Assembly: GCF_030296835.1 (NCBI RefSeq)
Contig: NZ_AP027922.1
Coordinates: 2,170,001 to 2,234,000, forward strand
Direction: 5' to 3'
DNA from: Pseudoalteromonas sp. MM1
GTDB lineage: Bacteria > Pseudomonadota > Gammaproteobacteria > Enterobacterales > Alteromonadaceae
Length of the DNA stretch: 64,000 nucleotides
Of this stretch, positions 54,498-64,000 are shown piece by piece; the stretch's first letter is position 1, and each line of letters starts with the position of its first letter. A program made the translations under genes and the position numbers. Under the pieces are notes generated by a model, which made no database searches, was not told where the DNA came from, and was given only the letters and a program-made list of their open reading frames with translations.

Positions 54498-54658
54498 ATA
54501 CCAATCAGCTTAATTGAGTGCTCTACTTTGAGTATGGAAAAACGCATTGATAGCTAGGCAAAAAATTCGCTATTTAGTTACTCTAAATTAGAGTTTTTAA
54601 CACAATTAACGACACGTTTAGCCACGCAAAATGATTAAGTATTATTGCGAATTGGTAT
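54498..54658. repeat. MITE-like repeat family A, copy 4 (internally deleted)
   Basis: The 161-bp copy starts ATACCAATCAGCTTAATT and ends TTGCGAATTGGTAT. As in copy 3, the central 60 bp are missing. It lies 76 bp after the DUF4198 gene, so copies 3 and 4 are direct repeats around the two-gene unit. Confidence 0.8.
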
Positions 54659-54703
54659 AACACAATAGGTATAAGCGAATTACTTATACTAAAATTCAAA
54701 CAT

Positions 54704-54742
54704 AAAAAAACCACACCCTATTGCTAAGGTGTGGTTTTTTTT
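54704..54742 (-). terminator. Terminator of greA
   Basis: CCACACC pairs with GGTGTGG, flanked by seven A and eight T residues. Confidence 0.9.
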
Positions 54743-54753
54743 AACACTAAGTA

Positions 54754-55230
54754 TTAAATATACTCAACGTCAATGATTTCGTACTCAACGTCGCCTTTAG
54801 GCGTTTTAATGGTTACAGCATCATCTGTTTGTTTACCAATTAAACCACGTGCAATCGGTGAGTTAACAGAAATTAAGTTATTTTTAATATCTGCTTCGTC
54901 ATCACCTACAATACGGTATTTTACTTCAGCATCTGTCTCTACATTTACAATAGTGACGGTTGTACCAAAAATAACTTTACCTGTATTAGGCATTTTAGTT
55001 ACGTCAATAATTTGCACATTTGAAAGCTTAGCTTCAATTTCTTGAATTCGGCCTTCACAAAAACCCTGTTGCTCACGCGCAGCGTGGTATTCAGCGTTTT
55101 CTTTTAAGTCACCATGTTCACGTGCTACCGCAATATCATTTATGATTTTAGGTCGGGTAACTGTTTTTAATTCGTTAAGCTCTGCGCGCAGTAACTCTGC
55201 GCCACGAACTGTCATCGGAATTGATTGCAT
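54754..55230 (-). CDS. greA: Transcription elongation factor GreA
   Basis: The ATG at 55230 is chosen because it gives the usual GreA start ([22 protein letters not shown]). The 158-residue protein has the N-terminal coiled coil, with the tip acidic residues in [21 protein letters not shown], and the FKBP-like C-terminal domain. It binds RNA polymerase's secondary channel and cuts backtracked transcripts. It lies 46 bp after carB, in the order dapB-carA-carB-greA also known from Pseudomonas. Confidence 0.96.
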   Translation of the reverse strand: MQSIPMTVRGAELLRAELNELKTVTRPKIINDIAVAREHGDLKENAEYHAAREQQGFCEGRIQEIEAKLSNVQIIDVTKMPNTGKVIFGTTVTIVNVETDAEVKYRIVGDDEADIKNNLISVNSPIARGLIGKQTDDAVTIKTPKGDVEYEIIDVEYI

Positions 55231-55276
55231 ACTTTTCTCACTTAACACCAAGGCCTAAAGGCCTTGGTACATTTCC

Positions 55277-58200
55277 TTAGTTCAATCGCTGGTGAAGCTC
55301 TTGAACTGACGTCACTTTACTACGGTCGTCCGCTTGGTTAGCAGTACAGTTAGCAAATGCCGCGTTCAAGGTTGTCGTGTAGTTGGTTTTGTTTTGCAAT
55401 GCACCACGACGCAACACCTTCGAATCTTCGATCGCTTGGCGACCTTCGGTGGTATTTACGATATAGCTGTACTCTTTATTCTTGATGTTATCAAGAATAT
55501 GCGGGCGGCCTTCATATACTTTGTTTACACGGCGTACTTCAATACCGGCCTCTTTTAAAGCCTCTGCTGTGCCACCTGTTGCATCAATTTCAAAACCAAG
55601 GTCTGTCATGGTTTTAGCAAGTTCTACAACACGAGACTTATCGCTGTTACGTACAGATAGTAACGCGCGACCACCGCGTGGTAAAGTGTTGCTTGCACCT
55701 AATTGTGCTTTTGCAAACGCTTCGGCGAAAGTATCGCCAACACCCATGACTTCACCTGTAGAGCGCATCTCTGGGCCACGGATAGGATCCACACCTTGAA
55801 ACTTAGCAAACGGTAAAACAACTTCTTTTACGCTGTAATACGGTGGAATTACTTCTTTAGTAATGCCTTGGCTTGCTAAAGACTGACCTGCCATACAACG
55901 TGCTGCTACTTTTGCAAGTGCAATGCCGGTCGCTTTTGATACAAACGGTACAGTACGCGCTGCACGTGGATTTACTTCAATTAAGTACACCTTGCCATCT
56001 TTTACAGCAAATTGTGTATTCATTAAGCCCACTACGCCAAGTTCAAGTGCCATATCGGTTACTTGTTTGCGCATAACATCTTGCACTTCTTGAGATAAAG
56101 AGTGTGCAGGTAATGAACACGCTGAGTCACCCGAGTGTACACCCGCTTGCTCAATATGCTCCATAATGCCGCCAATGATTACTTGCTCACCATCACAAAT
56201 TGCATCAACGTCAACTTCGATTGCGTTATCTAAGAAGTGATCAAGTAGTACTGGCGCCTCATTTGACGCTTGAACTGCTTCGGTCATGTAACGACGTAAG
56301 TCTTGCTCATCGTAAACAATTTCCATTGCACGGCCACCCAGTACGTACGATGGACGTACAACCAGTGGGAAGCCAATTTCGACTGATTTAAGTAATGCTT
56401 CTTCAGTTGATGTAACTGTTGCGTTTTCTGGTTGTAGTAAATCAAGACGCTCTACTAACTGTTGGAAACGCTCACGGTCTTCTGCGCGGTCAATCGCATC
56501 TGGTGATGTACCAATTACTGGCACACCATTCGCTTCCAGTTCACGTGCTAGTTTAAGTGGTGTTTGGCCACCGTACTGTACAATCACACCTTTTGGTTTT
56601 TCAACACGTACAATTTCTAGCACGTCTTCAAGTGTAATTGGTTCAAAGAATAGACGGTCAGAGGTATCGTAATCGGTAGAAACTGTTTCAGGGTTACAGT
56701 TAACCATGATGGTCTCATAGCCGTCTTCACGTAGCGCAAGGGCTGCGTGTACACAACAATAGTCAAACTCAATACCTTGGCCGATACGGTTAGGACCGCC
56801 ACCAATAACCATGATTTTATCTTTGTCTGACGGGTTAGCTTCACACTCTTCATCGTACGTTGAGTACATGTAAGCCGTGTCTGAGCTAAATTCGGCAGCA
56901 CACGTATCAACACGCTTGTACACAGGTACAATGTTTAACTGATGACGCTTTTTGCGAATTTCGGCTTCAGATACACCAGCAATTTCAGCAATACGTGGGT
57001 CGGCGAAGCCTTTACGTTTAAGTTTACGTAAAAACTCTGCATTTAAGCCGGCCATGCCACCTTCAGCAATTTTAGCTTCGTCTTTTAAAATGTCTTCTAT
57101 TTGTACTAAGTACCAAGGGTCAACTTTGGTTAGTTCAAATACTTCTTCTACGCTCATACCATGGCGCATTGCATCGGCAATGTACCAAATACGCTCAGCA
57201 CCTGGCTCACGTAGTTCACGAATGATTTTTTCGCGCGCTTTCGGGTCATCAAGTGCCACAATTGGGTTAAAGCCCGTTGCGCCAACTTCAAGACCGCGTA
57301 ATGCTTTATGTAACGACTCTTGCTGGTTACGACCAATCGCCATCACTTCGCCTACTGATTTCATTTGCGTTGTTAAGCGGTCGTTCGCGCCGGCAAATTT
57401 TTCAAAGTTAAAGCGAGGTATTTTTGTTACTACGTAATCGATTGAAGGCTCAAATGACGCGGGTGTTTTGCCACCAGTAATGTCGTTTTGAAGTTCATCT
57501 AACGTGTAGCCAATCGCTAATTTAGCGGCAATTTTAGCAATAGGGAAACCTGTCGCTTTTGATGCAAGAGCAGATGAGCGAGATACACGCGGATTCATCT
57601 CAATGATAACCATACGTCCGTCAACTGGATTTACACCAAACTGAACGTTTGAACCACCGGTTTCTACACCAATTTCACGCAGTACCGCCATAGAGGCATT
57701 ACGCATTAATTGGTATTCTTTGTCGGTTAGCGTTTGTGCTGGCGCAACGGTGATTGAATCACCGGTGTGTACACCCATAGGGTCAAAGTTTTCGATAGAA
57801 CATACAATGATACAGTTGTCTTTTTTGTCACGAACAACTTCCATTTCGTATTCTTTCCAACCAATTAATGATTCATCAATTAATAATTCGCTGGTTGGTG
57901 ATAAATCTAAGCCGCGCTCACAAATTTCGTTAAATTCTTCCATGTTGTAAGCCACACCGCCACCGGTGCCGCCCATGGTGAAAGAAGGACGAATAATACA
58001 TGGGAAGCCAATGCGCGTAAGCGTGTCGTGCGCTTCATCCATTGAGTGAGCAATCTCTGCACGCGGACATTCAAGGCCAATGTTTTTCATGGCTACGTCA
58101 AAGCGTTCACGGTTTTCTGCTTTATCGATTGCATCAGCAGTTGCGCCAATTAGCTCAACGCCGTGTTTAGCCAGTACGCCGTGCTTGTCTAAATCAAGGG

Positions 58201-58495
58201 CACAGTTTAATGCAGTTTGACCACCCATCGTTGGTAGGACTGCATCCGGCTTTTCTTTTTCAATAATTTTTTCTACCACTTCCCAGTGAATTGGTTCGAT
58301 GTAGGTTGCATCGGCCATTTCAGGGTCAGTCATGATAGTTGCTGGGTTTGAGTTAACTAATATAACTCTAAAGCCTTCTTCTCTAAGTGCTTTACACGCT
58401 TGAGCACCAGAGTAATCAAATTCACAAGCTTGACCAATGACAATTGGGCCTGCGCCTAAGATAAGAATGCTTTTTAAATCGGTACGTTTTGGCAT
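55277..58495 (-). CDS. carB: Carbamoyl-phosphate synthase large subunit
   Basis: The 1072-residue protein starts [37 protein letters not shown] in its first 40 residues, and has two ATP-grasp halves (about 1-400 and 550-930) and the C-terminal allosteric MGS-like domain. Length and motifs agree with CarB. It makes carbamoyl phosphate from bicarbonate, ammonia and two ATP, for arginine and pyrimidine synthesis. It starts 16 bp after carA, so both are co-transcribed. Confidence 0.98.
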   Translation of the reverse strand: MPKRTDLKSILILGAGPIVIGQACEFDYSGAQACKALREEGFRVILVNSNPATIMTDPEMADATYIEPIHWEVVEKIIEKEKPDAVLPTMGGQTALNCALDLDKHGVLAKHGVELIGATADAIDKAENRERFDVAMKNIGLECPRAEIAHSMDEAHDTLTRIGFPCIIRPSFTMGGTGGGVAYNMEEFNEICERGLDLSPTSELLIDESLIGWKEYEMEVVRDKKDNCIIVCSIENFDPMGVHTGDSITVAPAQTLTDKEYQLMRNASMAVLREIGVETGGSNVQFGVNPVDGRMVIIEMNPRVSRSSALASKATGFPIAKIAAKLAIGYTLDELQNDITGGKTPASFEPSIDYVVTKIPRFNFEKFAGANDRLTTQMKSVGEVMAIGRNQQESLHKALRGLEVGATGFNPIVALDDPKAREKIIRELREPGAERIWYIADAMRHGMSVEEVFELTKVDPWYLVQIEDILKDEAKIAEGGMAGLNAEFLRKLKRKGFADPRIAEIAGVSEAEIRKKRHQLNIVPVYKRVDTCAAEFSSDTAYMYSTYDEECEANPSDKDKIMVIGGGPNRIGQGIEFDYCCVHAALALREDGYETIMVNCNPETVSTDYDTSDRLFFEPITLEDVLEIVRVEKPKGVIVQYGGQTPLKLARELEANGVPVIGTSPDAIDRAEDRERFQQLVERLDLLQPENATVTSTEEALLKSVEIGFPLVVRPSYVLGGRAMEIVYDEQDLRRYMTEAVQASNEAPVLLDHFLDNAIEVDVDAICDGEQVIIGGIMEHIEQAGVHSGDSACSLPAHSLSQEVQDVMRKQVTDMALELGVVGLMNTQFAVKDGKVYLIEVNPRAARTVPFVSKATGIALAKVAARCMAGQSLASQGITKEVIPPYYSVKEVVLPFAKFQGVDPIRGPEMRSTGEVMGVGDTFAEAFAKAQLGASNTLPRGGRALLSVRNSDKSRVVELAKTMTDLGFEIDATGGTAEALKEAGIEVRRVNKVYEGRPHILDNIKNKEYSYIVNTTEGRQAIEDSKVLRRGALQNKTNYTTTLNAAFANCTANQADDRSKVTSVQELHQRLN

Positions 58496-58511
58496 TATTA
58501 CTCCAGTTAAA

Positions 58512-59648
58512 TTAGTTATTACGCGCTTGCATCAGGTCGATGAAGTGGTCAAATAATGGGGCTGCATCGTGCGGGCCTGGGCTTGCTTCTGGGTGACCTT
58601 GGAAGCTAAACGCTGGTTTATCAGTACGATGAATACCTTGTAGTGTTCCATCAAATAACGATTTGTGCGTGGCACGTAAGTTACTTGGTAGTGTGTCTTC
58701 ATCGGCAGCAAAACCGTGGTTTTGTGCGGTGATCATTACTACATCGCGGTCTAAGTCTTTTACTGGGTGGTTACCACCGTGGTGGCCAAATTTCATTTTT
58801 ACTGTTTTAGCACCTGAGGCCAGTGCTAATAATTGATGCCCTAAACAGATACCAAAAATGGGTGTGTCGGTTTCTAAAAAGGTTTTAATTGCTTCAATAG
58901 CGTAAGTACATGGCTCAGGATCGCCAGGACCATTAGATAAGAAGATACCATCTGGGTTTAAAGCAAGTACATCGGCGGCTGAGGTTTGCGCTGGTACAAC
59001 GGTTAATTTACAACCGCGATCAACTAGCATACGTAAAATATTACGTTTAACACCGAAGTCGTAGGCTACTACATGAAACTTTTCATCATCACTGCTAAGG
59101 GTTTTAAATCCTTGGCCTAATGTCCAGCTTGATTCGCGCCACTCAAAATTTTCCTTGGTTGAGACAACTTTTGCTAAATCCATACCTTTTAAACCAGGGA
59201 AGGTTTGCGCGGCTTGTAACGCTTTGTTTTCGTCTAACTCGTCACCGGCAATAATACAGCCGTTTTGTGCGCCTTTGTCGCGCAAAATACGGGTAAGCTT
59301 TCTGGTGTCGATATCCGCAATACCTAAAATATTACGTTGTTTTAAGTAATCATCTAACGATTGCTCGTTACGAAAGTTACTTGCTAGCAGTGGCAAATCA
59401 CGGATCACTAGGCCTTTAGCCCAAATTTGATTCGCTTCTTCGTCTTCGCTGTTGGTACCCGTATTGCCGATATGTGGGTACGTCAAAGTTACGATTTGTT
59501 CCGCGTATGATGGATCAGTCAAAATTTCTTGATAACCAGTCATAGACGTATTGAATACTACTTCACCGACTGACATACCGTCAGCGCCGATTGCAGTACC
59601 GCGAAACACTGTGCCGTCTTCTAGGACTAACAGAGCGGATTTAGTCAA
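58512..59648 (-). CDS. carA: Carbamoyl-phosphate synthase small subunit
   Basis: I choose the TTG at 59648, seven bases after a perfect AGGAGGT site, because the protein then starts (M)[16 protein letters not shown] as in other CarA; the longer frame from 59723 adds 25 residues without family likeness. The 378-residue protein has the glutaminase with catalytic cysteine in [13 protein letters not shown] and [11 protein letters not shown] at the end. It releases ammonia from glutamine for CarB. Confidence 0.96.
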   Translation of the reverse strand: MTKSALLVLEDGTVFRGTAIGADGMSVGEVVFNTSMTGYQEILTDPSYAEQIVTLTYPHIGNTGTNSEDEEANQIWAKGLVIRDLPLLASNFRNEQSLDDYLKQRNILGIADIDTRKLTRILRDKGAQNGCIIAGDELDENKALQAAQTFPGLKGMDLAKVVSTKENFEWRESSWTLGQGFKTLSSDDEKFHVVAYDFGVKRNILRMLVDRGCKLTVVPAQTSAADVLALNPDGIFLSNGPGDPEPCTYAIEAIKTFLETDTPIFGICLGHQLLALASGAKTVKMKFGHHGGNHPVKDLDRDVVMITAQNHGFAADEDTLPSNLRATHKSLFDGTLQGIHRTDKPAFSFQGHPEASPGPHDAAPLFDHFIDLMQARNN

Positions 59649-60010
59649 GTTAAACCTCCTAACAGTAAAAAACGGGAGTAAGCAAATGCTTAACACCCCG
59701 CCAATACCCAGAGGGATCGTCAAAACCAGATTTATGTGAGCTTAAATTGTTTTACGCAGTCTTAAATGATGCCGATATAAAACGCTAAACCTTCAATCAT
59801 TTTTCTTGCCTAAAACTCTTTTCATTCCCACTGAAACCCCTGGTTTTACTAGCCACTTGGGTATAATTGGAAACACGCATTTAGTAATTTTTGGCAAATT
59901 GGCTGCATTCTACATGAAGATGCTATTTAGGTCTAACGTTATTTAGATAAATACTACAAATAAGTCGCTTTAGGCAAAAATAGACCCAAACAGCTAAAAA
60001 AGTAACTAAA
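59649..60010. other. carA leader and dapB-carA intergenic region
   Basis: These 362 bp must hold the carA promoter, and the mRNA leader may be controlled by arginine or pyrimidines as in other carAB operons. I could not pick out ArgR or PurR boxes with confidence. No open frame with a ribosome binding site and no repeat was seen. Confidence 0.5.
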
Positions 60011-60808
60011 CTACTTCAGATCTAGCACATCTTGCATATCATAAAGTCCTGCTGGTTTATTTTGTAACCACTGCGCAGCCCTTATAGCTCCTAATGCAAA
60101 GGTCATTCGCGAACTTGCTTTGTGGGTTAATTCAAGCCTTTCGCCCATAGTTGCGAAATACGCGGTGTGTTCACCTACTATGTCCCCACCTCTTAGGACT
60201 GAATAGCCAATTTCATTTTGTGATTTTGCGGTTTCTAGTTGGCTGCGGTCGTATACCGCTACTTCATCGTGATCCCACCCTTTAGCCTGTGCAATAGATT
60301 CACCAATGGCTAATGCTGTGCCCGATGGCGCATCTATTTTATGACGATGGTGCGCTTCAAACACTTCTATATCTAGGTCGTCACCAAATTTAGTGGCCGC
60401 TGTTTGTACTAGGTTAAGTAGTACATTAACGCCAACGCTATAGTTACGCGCAAACACAATAGGAATATGTTTAGCAGCATTTTCTAATAATGCCATGTCT
60501 TCGCTCGTTAAACCTGTGGTACCTATAACCATAGGTAATTTTTTATCGAGCGCTGTTTTTAAGTGATTGCGCATACCTGCTGGTAAGGTGAAGTCGATAA
60601 GTACATCAACATCAGCAACCTTGCTCTCATCGCTAAAGCTAATGGCTTTGTCGGCTGCACTGTTTACTTGATTTACATTAATACCCAATAACGATGAGCT
60701 GCTACGAACATACGCACCACCAAGTTGTGTTTGCTCTTTAATTGTCGCGGCTTCTAATAAGGCTAAGCCCATTCTGCCGTTAGCACCAAAAACACCGATT
60801 CGATTCAT
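60011..60808 (-). CDS. dapB: 4-hydroxy-tetrahydrodipicolinate reductase
   Basis: The ATG at 60808 follows AAGGCAATAAC and gives the usual start MNRIGVFGANGRMG with the nucleotide-binding glycines. The 265-residue protein has the catalytic HHRHK region in EVFEAHHRHKIDAPSGTAL and the GTTGL loop. It makes tetrahydrodipicolinate for lysine and diaminopimelate. The gene is upstream of carAB on the same strand, but with 362 bp between them it is probably transcribed apart. Confidence 0.96.
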   Translation of the reverse strand: MNRIGVFGANGRMGLALLEAATIKEQTQLGGAYVRSSSSLLGINVNQVNSAADKAISFSDESKVADVDVLIDFTLPAGMRNHLKTALDKKLPMVIGTTGLTSEDMALLENAAKHIPIVFARNYSVGVNVLLNLVQTAATKFGDDLDIEVFEAHHRHKIDAPSGTALAIGESIAQAKGWDHDEVAVYDRSQLETAKSQNEIGYSVLRGGDIVGEHTAYFATMGERLELTHKASSRMTFALGAIRAAQWLQNKPAGLYDMQDVLDLK

Positions 60809-61148
60809 TGTTATTGCCTTAATCTGATTTAGTTGGATCTGTTGTTGCGTACCCTGATTAATTTGCCGACCTAAATTTGCTTTGAGCAATTATTAGCCGC
60901 ATATAATCGCACACCGGTAGATATTATCTAAAAGTCGTGCAATAGTCAGGTAAGCCCTTAATTAAATAATAATAACAATACCAGTTTACTTTAGCCATCT
61001 ATACATTTAAACTTCTCTTTCGCGTCGATTTGGTCTTTGGCTTGCGGGCGCTGTGGTCATCTACTTTTTTTATTAAAGAGTGATCTACTAAATTCAGCTA
61101 AAAGAGGAGTTTTGGCTGTGGTTATACTAACTGGTTATGAGGAATACA
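60809..61148. other. Divergent promoter region of dapB and the NhaC-type gene
   Basis: About 340 bp between divergent genes. No gene, repeat or structured RNA was recognised. Confidence 0.5.
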
Positions 61149-62462
61149 ATGCAGCCAACATTTAATAAAAACAAAGCAATTCTATCTTTGCTTCCCCTTC
61201 TTACCTTTGTAGCCCTTTTTTTAGGCTCAGGTTTATATTTACAATCGCAAGGGGTTGATTACGCTTTTTACCAGCTCCCAGCTCCGGTTGCTATACTACC
61301 CGCTATTATGCTCGCCTTTATTTTAAACAAAGGCACTGTAAACCAATGTGTTGAAACCTTTATTAAAGGCGCAGGACACAACAACATTATTACCATGTGT
61401 TTAATTTATTTACTTGCTGGTGCATTTTCGGCTGTTGCAAGTGCCACCGGTGGTGTGGATGCGGTTGTAAATGCTGGCTTGTCACTTATACCCCCGTCGC
61501 TGTTATTACCTGGACTATTTTTAATTGCTGCGGTTGTCTCTACTGCAATGGGAACCTCTATGGGTACCATTGGCGCTATAGGGCCAATTGCTTATGCGGT
61601 ATCCGTTAAAACAGGCATCGACCCTGCGCTAATGGCCGGTACGATAGTATCGGGCGCAATGTTTGGTGATAACCTTTCGATTATTTCAGACACAACTATT
61701 GCTGCAACGCGTACGCAAGGCTGTGAAATGAAAGACAAGTTTAAAGAAAACTTAAAAATAGCGGTTCCTGCTGCAGTACTAACCATTGCTTTGCTGCTTT
61801 ATTTAACCCCTGCTCCACAAGCAGTAGAAACAAAAGATTTTGATTTATTATTAGTGCTGCCTTATGCCTTTATTTTAGTATTGGCTGTAGCCGGTATGAA
61901 CGTGTTTGTGGTGCTATTTAGCGGTATTGTATTTGCTGCGCTAATGGGCTTTACCGGCAGCTACGAAGGCGCAAGCTTTGTAAAAGATATTTACAAAGGC
62001 TTTACCGATATGCAGGAAATATTTTTACTTTCTATGTTTATTGGTGGCTTATCTGAATTTATTCGTATTAACGGCGGCCTTGATTTTCTGGCACAAAAAA
62101 TTCAAGCCATTACAAAAGTGATTGCCAAGTGGCACCGCAAAGTAGCTGATCAGCTTGGTATAGCTGCCTTGGTATTAACCAGTAACGTGTGTATAGCCAA
62201 TAACACGGTATCAATTATTGTTGCAGGTCCTATTGCTAAAAAGCTTGCTGATGATGGCGAAATAAGTGGTAAACGCTCTGCAAGCTTACTCGATATTTTT
62301 GCTTGTGTTACGCAAGGCTCACTGCCCTATGGTGCGCAAGCATTACTGTTAGGAGCTACGTTTAAAATTAGCCCGTGGGAAGTATCAACGTCATCTTACT
62401 ACTGCTTTATTTTAGCTTTTACTGCCATTGCCATTATTTGTTTGCGCCGTAACAAAGCCTAA
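61149..62462 (+). CDS. Na+/H+ antiporter, NhaC family
   Basis: The start at 61149 follows ATGAGG. The 437-residue protein has about ten to twelve hydrophobic segments. The middle of the first half, TAMGTSMGTIGAIGPIAYAV and GAMFGDNLSIISDTTIAA, holds the paired glycine-rich and Asp-containing motifs of NhaC-type antiporters; VCIANNTVSIIVAGPIAKKLA in the second half is the matching repeat. It may exchange Na+ for H+ or malate/lactate, as some NhaC-like proteins do. It stands alone. Confidence 0.87.
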   Translation: MQPTFNKNKAILSLLPLLTFVALFLGSGLYLQSQGVDYAFYQLPAPVAILPAIMLAFILNKGTVNQCVETFIKGAGHNNIITMCLIYLLAGAFSAVASATGGVDAVVNAGLSLIPPSLLLPGLFLIAAVVSTAMGTSMGTIGAIGPIAYAVSVKTGIDPALMAGTIVSGAMFGDNLSIISDTTIAATRTQGCEMKDKFKENLKIAVPAAVLTIALLLYLTPAPQAVETKDFDLLLVLPYAFILVLAVAGMNVFVVLFSGIVFAALMGFTGSYEGASFVKDIYKGFTDMQEIFLLSMFIGGLSEFIRINGGLDFLAQKIQAITKVIAKWHRKVADQLGIAALVLTSNVCIANNTVSIIVAGPIAKKLADDGEISGKRSASLLDIFACVTQGSLPYGAQALLLGATFKISPWEVSTSSYYCFILAFTAIAIICLRRNKA

Positions 62463-62480
62463 ATTTAGTGCAAAACCCTA

Positions 62481-62509
62481 TGTTGCAGCTTACTAAATAA
62501 GCTGCAACA
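62481..62509 (+). terminator. Hairpin after the NhaC-type gene
   Basis: TGTTGCAGCTTA pairs with TAAGCTGCAACA in a perfect stem 18 bp past the stop codon. The T run after it is weak. Confidence 0.55.
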
Positions 62510-62547
62510 TATGTTAAAATAATAATCTACTAATCAACACCTTGTGC

Positions 62548-62553
62548 TATAAT
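62548..62553 (+). promoter_or_regulatory. Extended -10 promoter element of the Tsx/OmpK-type gene
   Basis: TATAAT is preceded by TGC, forming an extended -10 (TGCTATAAT), 43 bp before the start codon. A convincing -35 box is not evident, as is common with extended -10 promoters. Confidence 0.5.
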
Positions 62554-62596
62554 GCGCGCTTTCGCGTGTCACCAAAATTATAGTTAAAAATAGATT

Positions 62597-63385
62597 ATGA
62601 AATTTAAAAAATTACTTCCCCTCGTTACCCTTACTTCAATCGCTTTATCATCTTCTGCCCTTGCTGCAAATTGGAGCAGTACCGCATTACATGTTAATAA
62701 TGGCGATCAAAAAAACCCATTTACCAAGCAAGAATCAGATACGACTGTTTACTCGCTGCAACATGCATCGGGCTATGATTACGGTGATAATTTTTTCTTT
62801 ATTGATTACAGCAAAGACGATACAACCGATGGCTACCAAGATAGCGACTTTTACGGCGAATGGTATTCAACGCTAAGCTTATCGGCTATTAGCGGTGAGA
62901 AAATTGGCACAGGTGCATTATTAGATGTAGGCCTCACTGGCGGAATTAACGTTGCCGGCGATGCCAAAATGATGAAATACCTGCCGGGTGTTAAATTAAG
63001 CTGGGATGTACCCGGGTTCAACTTTTTTCAAACACTTGTCACTGCCTATATTGACGACAGTGAAGGCGTAGCAAAAGGCGGGGCCCCTATTGAAACTAAC
63101 AGCTGGATGTTCGATGTAGCCTTTGAATATCCGTTTACCCTAGGCTCGCAAAAGTTTAGCTTTAAAGGGCACGCTGAGTACATCGCAGAGCGCGAAGATG
63201 AATTTGGTAACGACGTAGAAGCCTGGATACTCGCACAGCCTATTTTAGTGTGGGATATGGGCCATGCTTTAGAAATGAAAGAAAACACCCTATTATTGGG
63301 TATGGAATTACAATACTGGCACAACAAATTAGGTACCGAGGTAACTGAGTCGGTTCCACAAATACATGTTGAGTGGACATTTTAA
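62597..63385 (+). CDS. Nucleoside-specific channel-forming outer membrane protein (Tsx/OmpK type)
   Basis: The 262-residue protein has a signal peptide (cleaved after ALA), then NWSSTALHV and a beta barrel of about twelve strands ending in HVEWTF, with the terminal Phe needed for outer membrane assembly. DNFFFIDYSKDD and FYGEWYSTLSLSAISG match the Tsx/OmpK family. It lets nucleosides, or in Vibrio OmpK other solutes, pass the outer membrane. The gene stands alone with its own terminator. Confidence 0.87.
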   Translation: MKFKKLLPLVTLTSIALSSSALAANWSSTALHVNNGDQKNPFTKQESDTTVYSLQHASGYDYGDNFFFIDYSKDDTTDGYQDSDFYGEWYSTLSLSAISGEKIGTGALLDVGLTGGINVAGDAKMMKYLPGVKLSWDVPGFNFFQTLVTAYIDDSEGVAKGGAPIETNSWMFDVAFEYPFTLGSQKFSFKGHAEYIAEREDEFGNDVEAWILAQPILVWDMGHALEMKENTLLLGMELQYWHNKLGTEVTESVPQIHVEWTF

Positions 63386-63415
63386 GTAACCTCCTTGAGT
63401 TGAAATTGTATAAAC

Positions 63416-63442
63416 GGAGCGCTTTAAGGCGCTCCTTTTTTA
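63416..63442 (+). terminator. Terminator of the Tsx/OmpK-type gene
   Basis: GGAGCGC pairs with GCGCTCC around TTTAAG and is followed by a T run, 31 bp past the stop codon. Confidence 0.88.
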
Positions 63443-63536
63443 TGCCATGAAAAGTATTTAATTGAACCCCTTTCAATACTTAGTTATTGTCGTACTTCTT
63501 TTAAGCCTATGGCTTGTCCTTTAAAGGAGTAACAAA

Positions 63537-64000
63537 ATGTCGCCAATTAAAGTTATATGTTTTTCTGCATTGTTAGCTTTAACTAATAATGCTTTAGCAA
63601 GTAGTGAAGTAAATACAGAGTCTCTATCTTACGATGCGCTTTTAAGCAGTTATCAATACGACTTTAAAGTAAATTACTTTAATATTGAGTCACAAAAGCA
63701 ATCACTAAAAATGGCATATATTTATTTAAAGCCGACTAAAGAAAGTATGCCAACCGTTACGCTAATGCACGGTAAAAACTTTAATGCCGACTACTGGAGC
63801 CCCACAGCACGTTACTTACAATCGCTTGGCTTTGGGGTGTTGATCCCCGATCAAATTGGTTTTGGTAAGTCTTCTAAACCCACTAACTATCAATATTCAT
63901 TTGCGGCGCTTGCGTACCATACCCATGCATTAATGGACTCGCTAAATTTACAAAAGTCGATTGTTGTAGGCCACTCTATGGGCGGAATGCTAGCGAGCCG
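63537..64000 (+). CDS. Exported alpha/beta hydrolase, cut by the window end
   Basis: The ATG at 63537 follows AAAGGAG. The visible 154 residues start with a signal peptide (MSPIKVICFSALLALTNNALA) and continue as an alpha/beta hydrolase: LMHGKNFNADYWSP holds the oxyanion-hole HG, IPDQIGFGKSSKP is the usual loop, and VVGHSMGGMLAS carries the nucleophile elbow with the catalytic serine. The acid and histidine lie beyond the window. The enzyme is periplasmic; the substrate is unknown. Confidence 0.85.
   Translation, partial: MSPIKVICFSALLALTNNALASSEVNTESLSYDALLSSYQYDFKVNYFNIESQKQSLKMAYIYLKPTKESMPTVTLMHGKNFNADYWSPTARYLQSLGFGVLIPDQIGFGKSSKPTNYQYSFAALAYHTHALMDSLNLQKSIVVGHSMGGMLAS

Noticed and set aside
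55334..57950. Many open frames of 60-160 codons antisense to carB, such as 56952-57437 on the plus strand
   Set aside because: They lie wholly inside carB, have no ribosome binding sites and are rich in Ser, Ala and Pro as expected for shadows of a long conserved gene.
1..64000. CRISPR array, tRNA, rRNA or prophage
   Set aside because: No regularly spaced repeats, clover-leaf genes, rRNA-like stretches or phage structural genes were seen on reading the window. Only dispersed intergenic repeats were found.

Overview
The window looks like a chromosomal segment of a marine gammaproteobacterium of the order Alteromonadales, most likely Pseudoalteromonas. This rests on low GC, the gene order dapB-carA-carB-greA, two TonB-dependent receptors, a Na+-coupled transporter set (NhaD, NhaC, SNF-type), a lysine riboswitch on lysC, an FMN riboswitch on ribB, and several families of short intergenic repeats. 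No rRNA, tRNA, CRISPR array, prophage or intact insertion sequence was recognised. The genus is inferred from style and gene content, not from a search.

Layout. 0-2 kb: minus-strand genes for a lipoprotein, a Crp/Fnr regulator and an Mpo1-like membrane protein, then the first codons of a short-chain dehydrogenase cut by the window edge. 2.5-5.7 kb: a PilY1-like VWA/beta-propeller protein without minor pilin genes beside it. 6.1-11.3 kb: four paralogous small exported helical proteins, all on the minus strand, interleaved with an S41 protease lipoprotein and an M23 peptidase. One paralog is a recent duplicate broken by a nonsense codon. 11.5-21.3 kb: housekeeping and metabolic genes (exonuclease I, beta-hydroxyacid dehydrogenase, glutathione peroxidase, D-lactate dehydrogenase, SNF transporter, phosphopantetheinyl transferase, lysine-riboswitch-controlled aspartokinase, NhaD). 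21.5-26.1 kb: a three-gene MksF-MksE-MksB-like SMC/condensin operon with no nuclease subunit. 26-31 kb: a DUF4136 lipoprotein, two small membrane proteins, MsrA, a TonB receptor and a YkgJ-type protein. 31-38 kb: an RND efflux pair and a SulP permease.

38-46.7 kb: a dienelactone hydrolase, a LysR/VOC pair, an MRJP/Yellow-family gene broken by an amber codon and an intact paralog of it with a cupin, a betaine-type binding protein, a nitroreductase, a methyltransferase and an internally deleted glutaredoxin 2. 46.9-54.4 kb: FMN-riboswitch ribB whose leader carries a 208-bp repeat element, an LD-carboxypeptidase, and an AraC/TonB receptor/DUF2271/DUF4198 set that looks like metal or siderophore uptake. 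54.7-60.8 kb: dapB, carA, carB and greA on the minus strand. 61-64 kb: an NhaC-type antiporter, a Tsx/OmpK-type porin and a truncated alpha/beta hydrolase.

The most unusual signals are the paralog array with its shared upstream palindrome and a dead copy whose duplication stops beside that palindrome; the nuclease-less Mks operon; four copies of a MITE-like repeat, one inside the ribB leader and two flanking a two-gene module; a 361-bp element with near-perfect 17-bp terminal inverted repeats; and three separate decayed genes. Function calls come from motif recognition by eye. No database search was possible.
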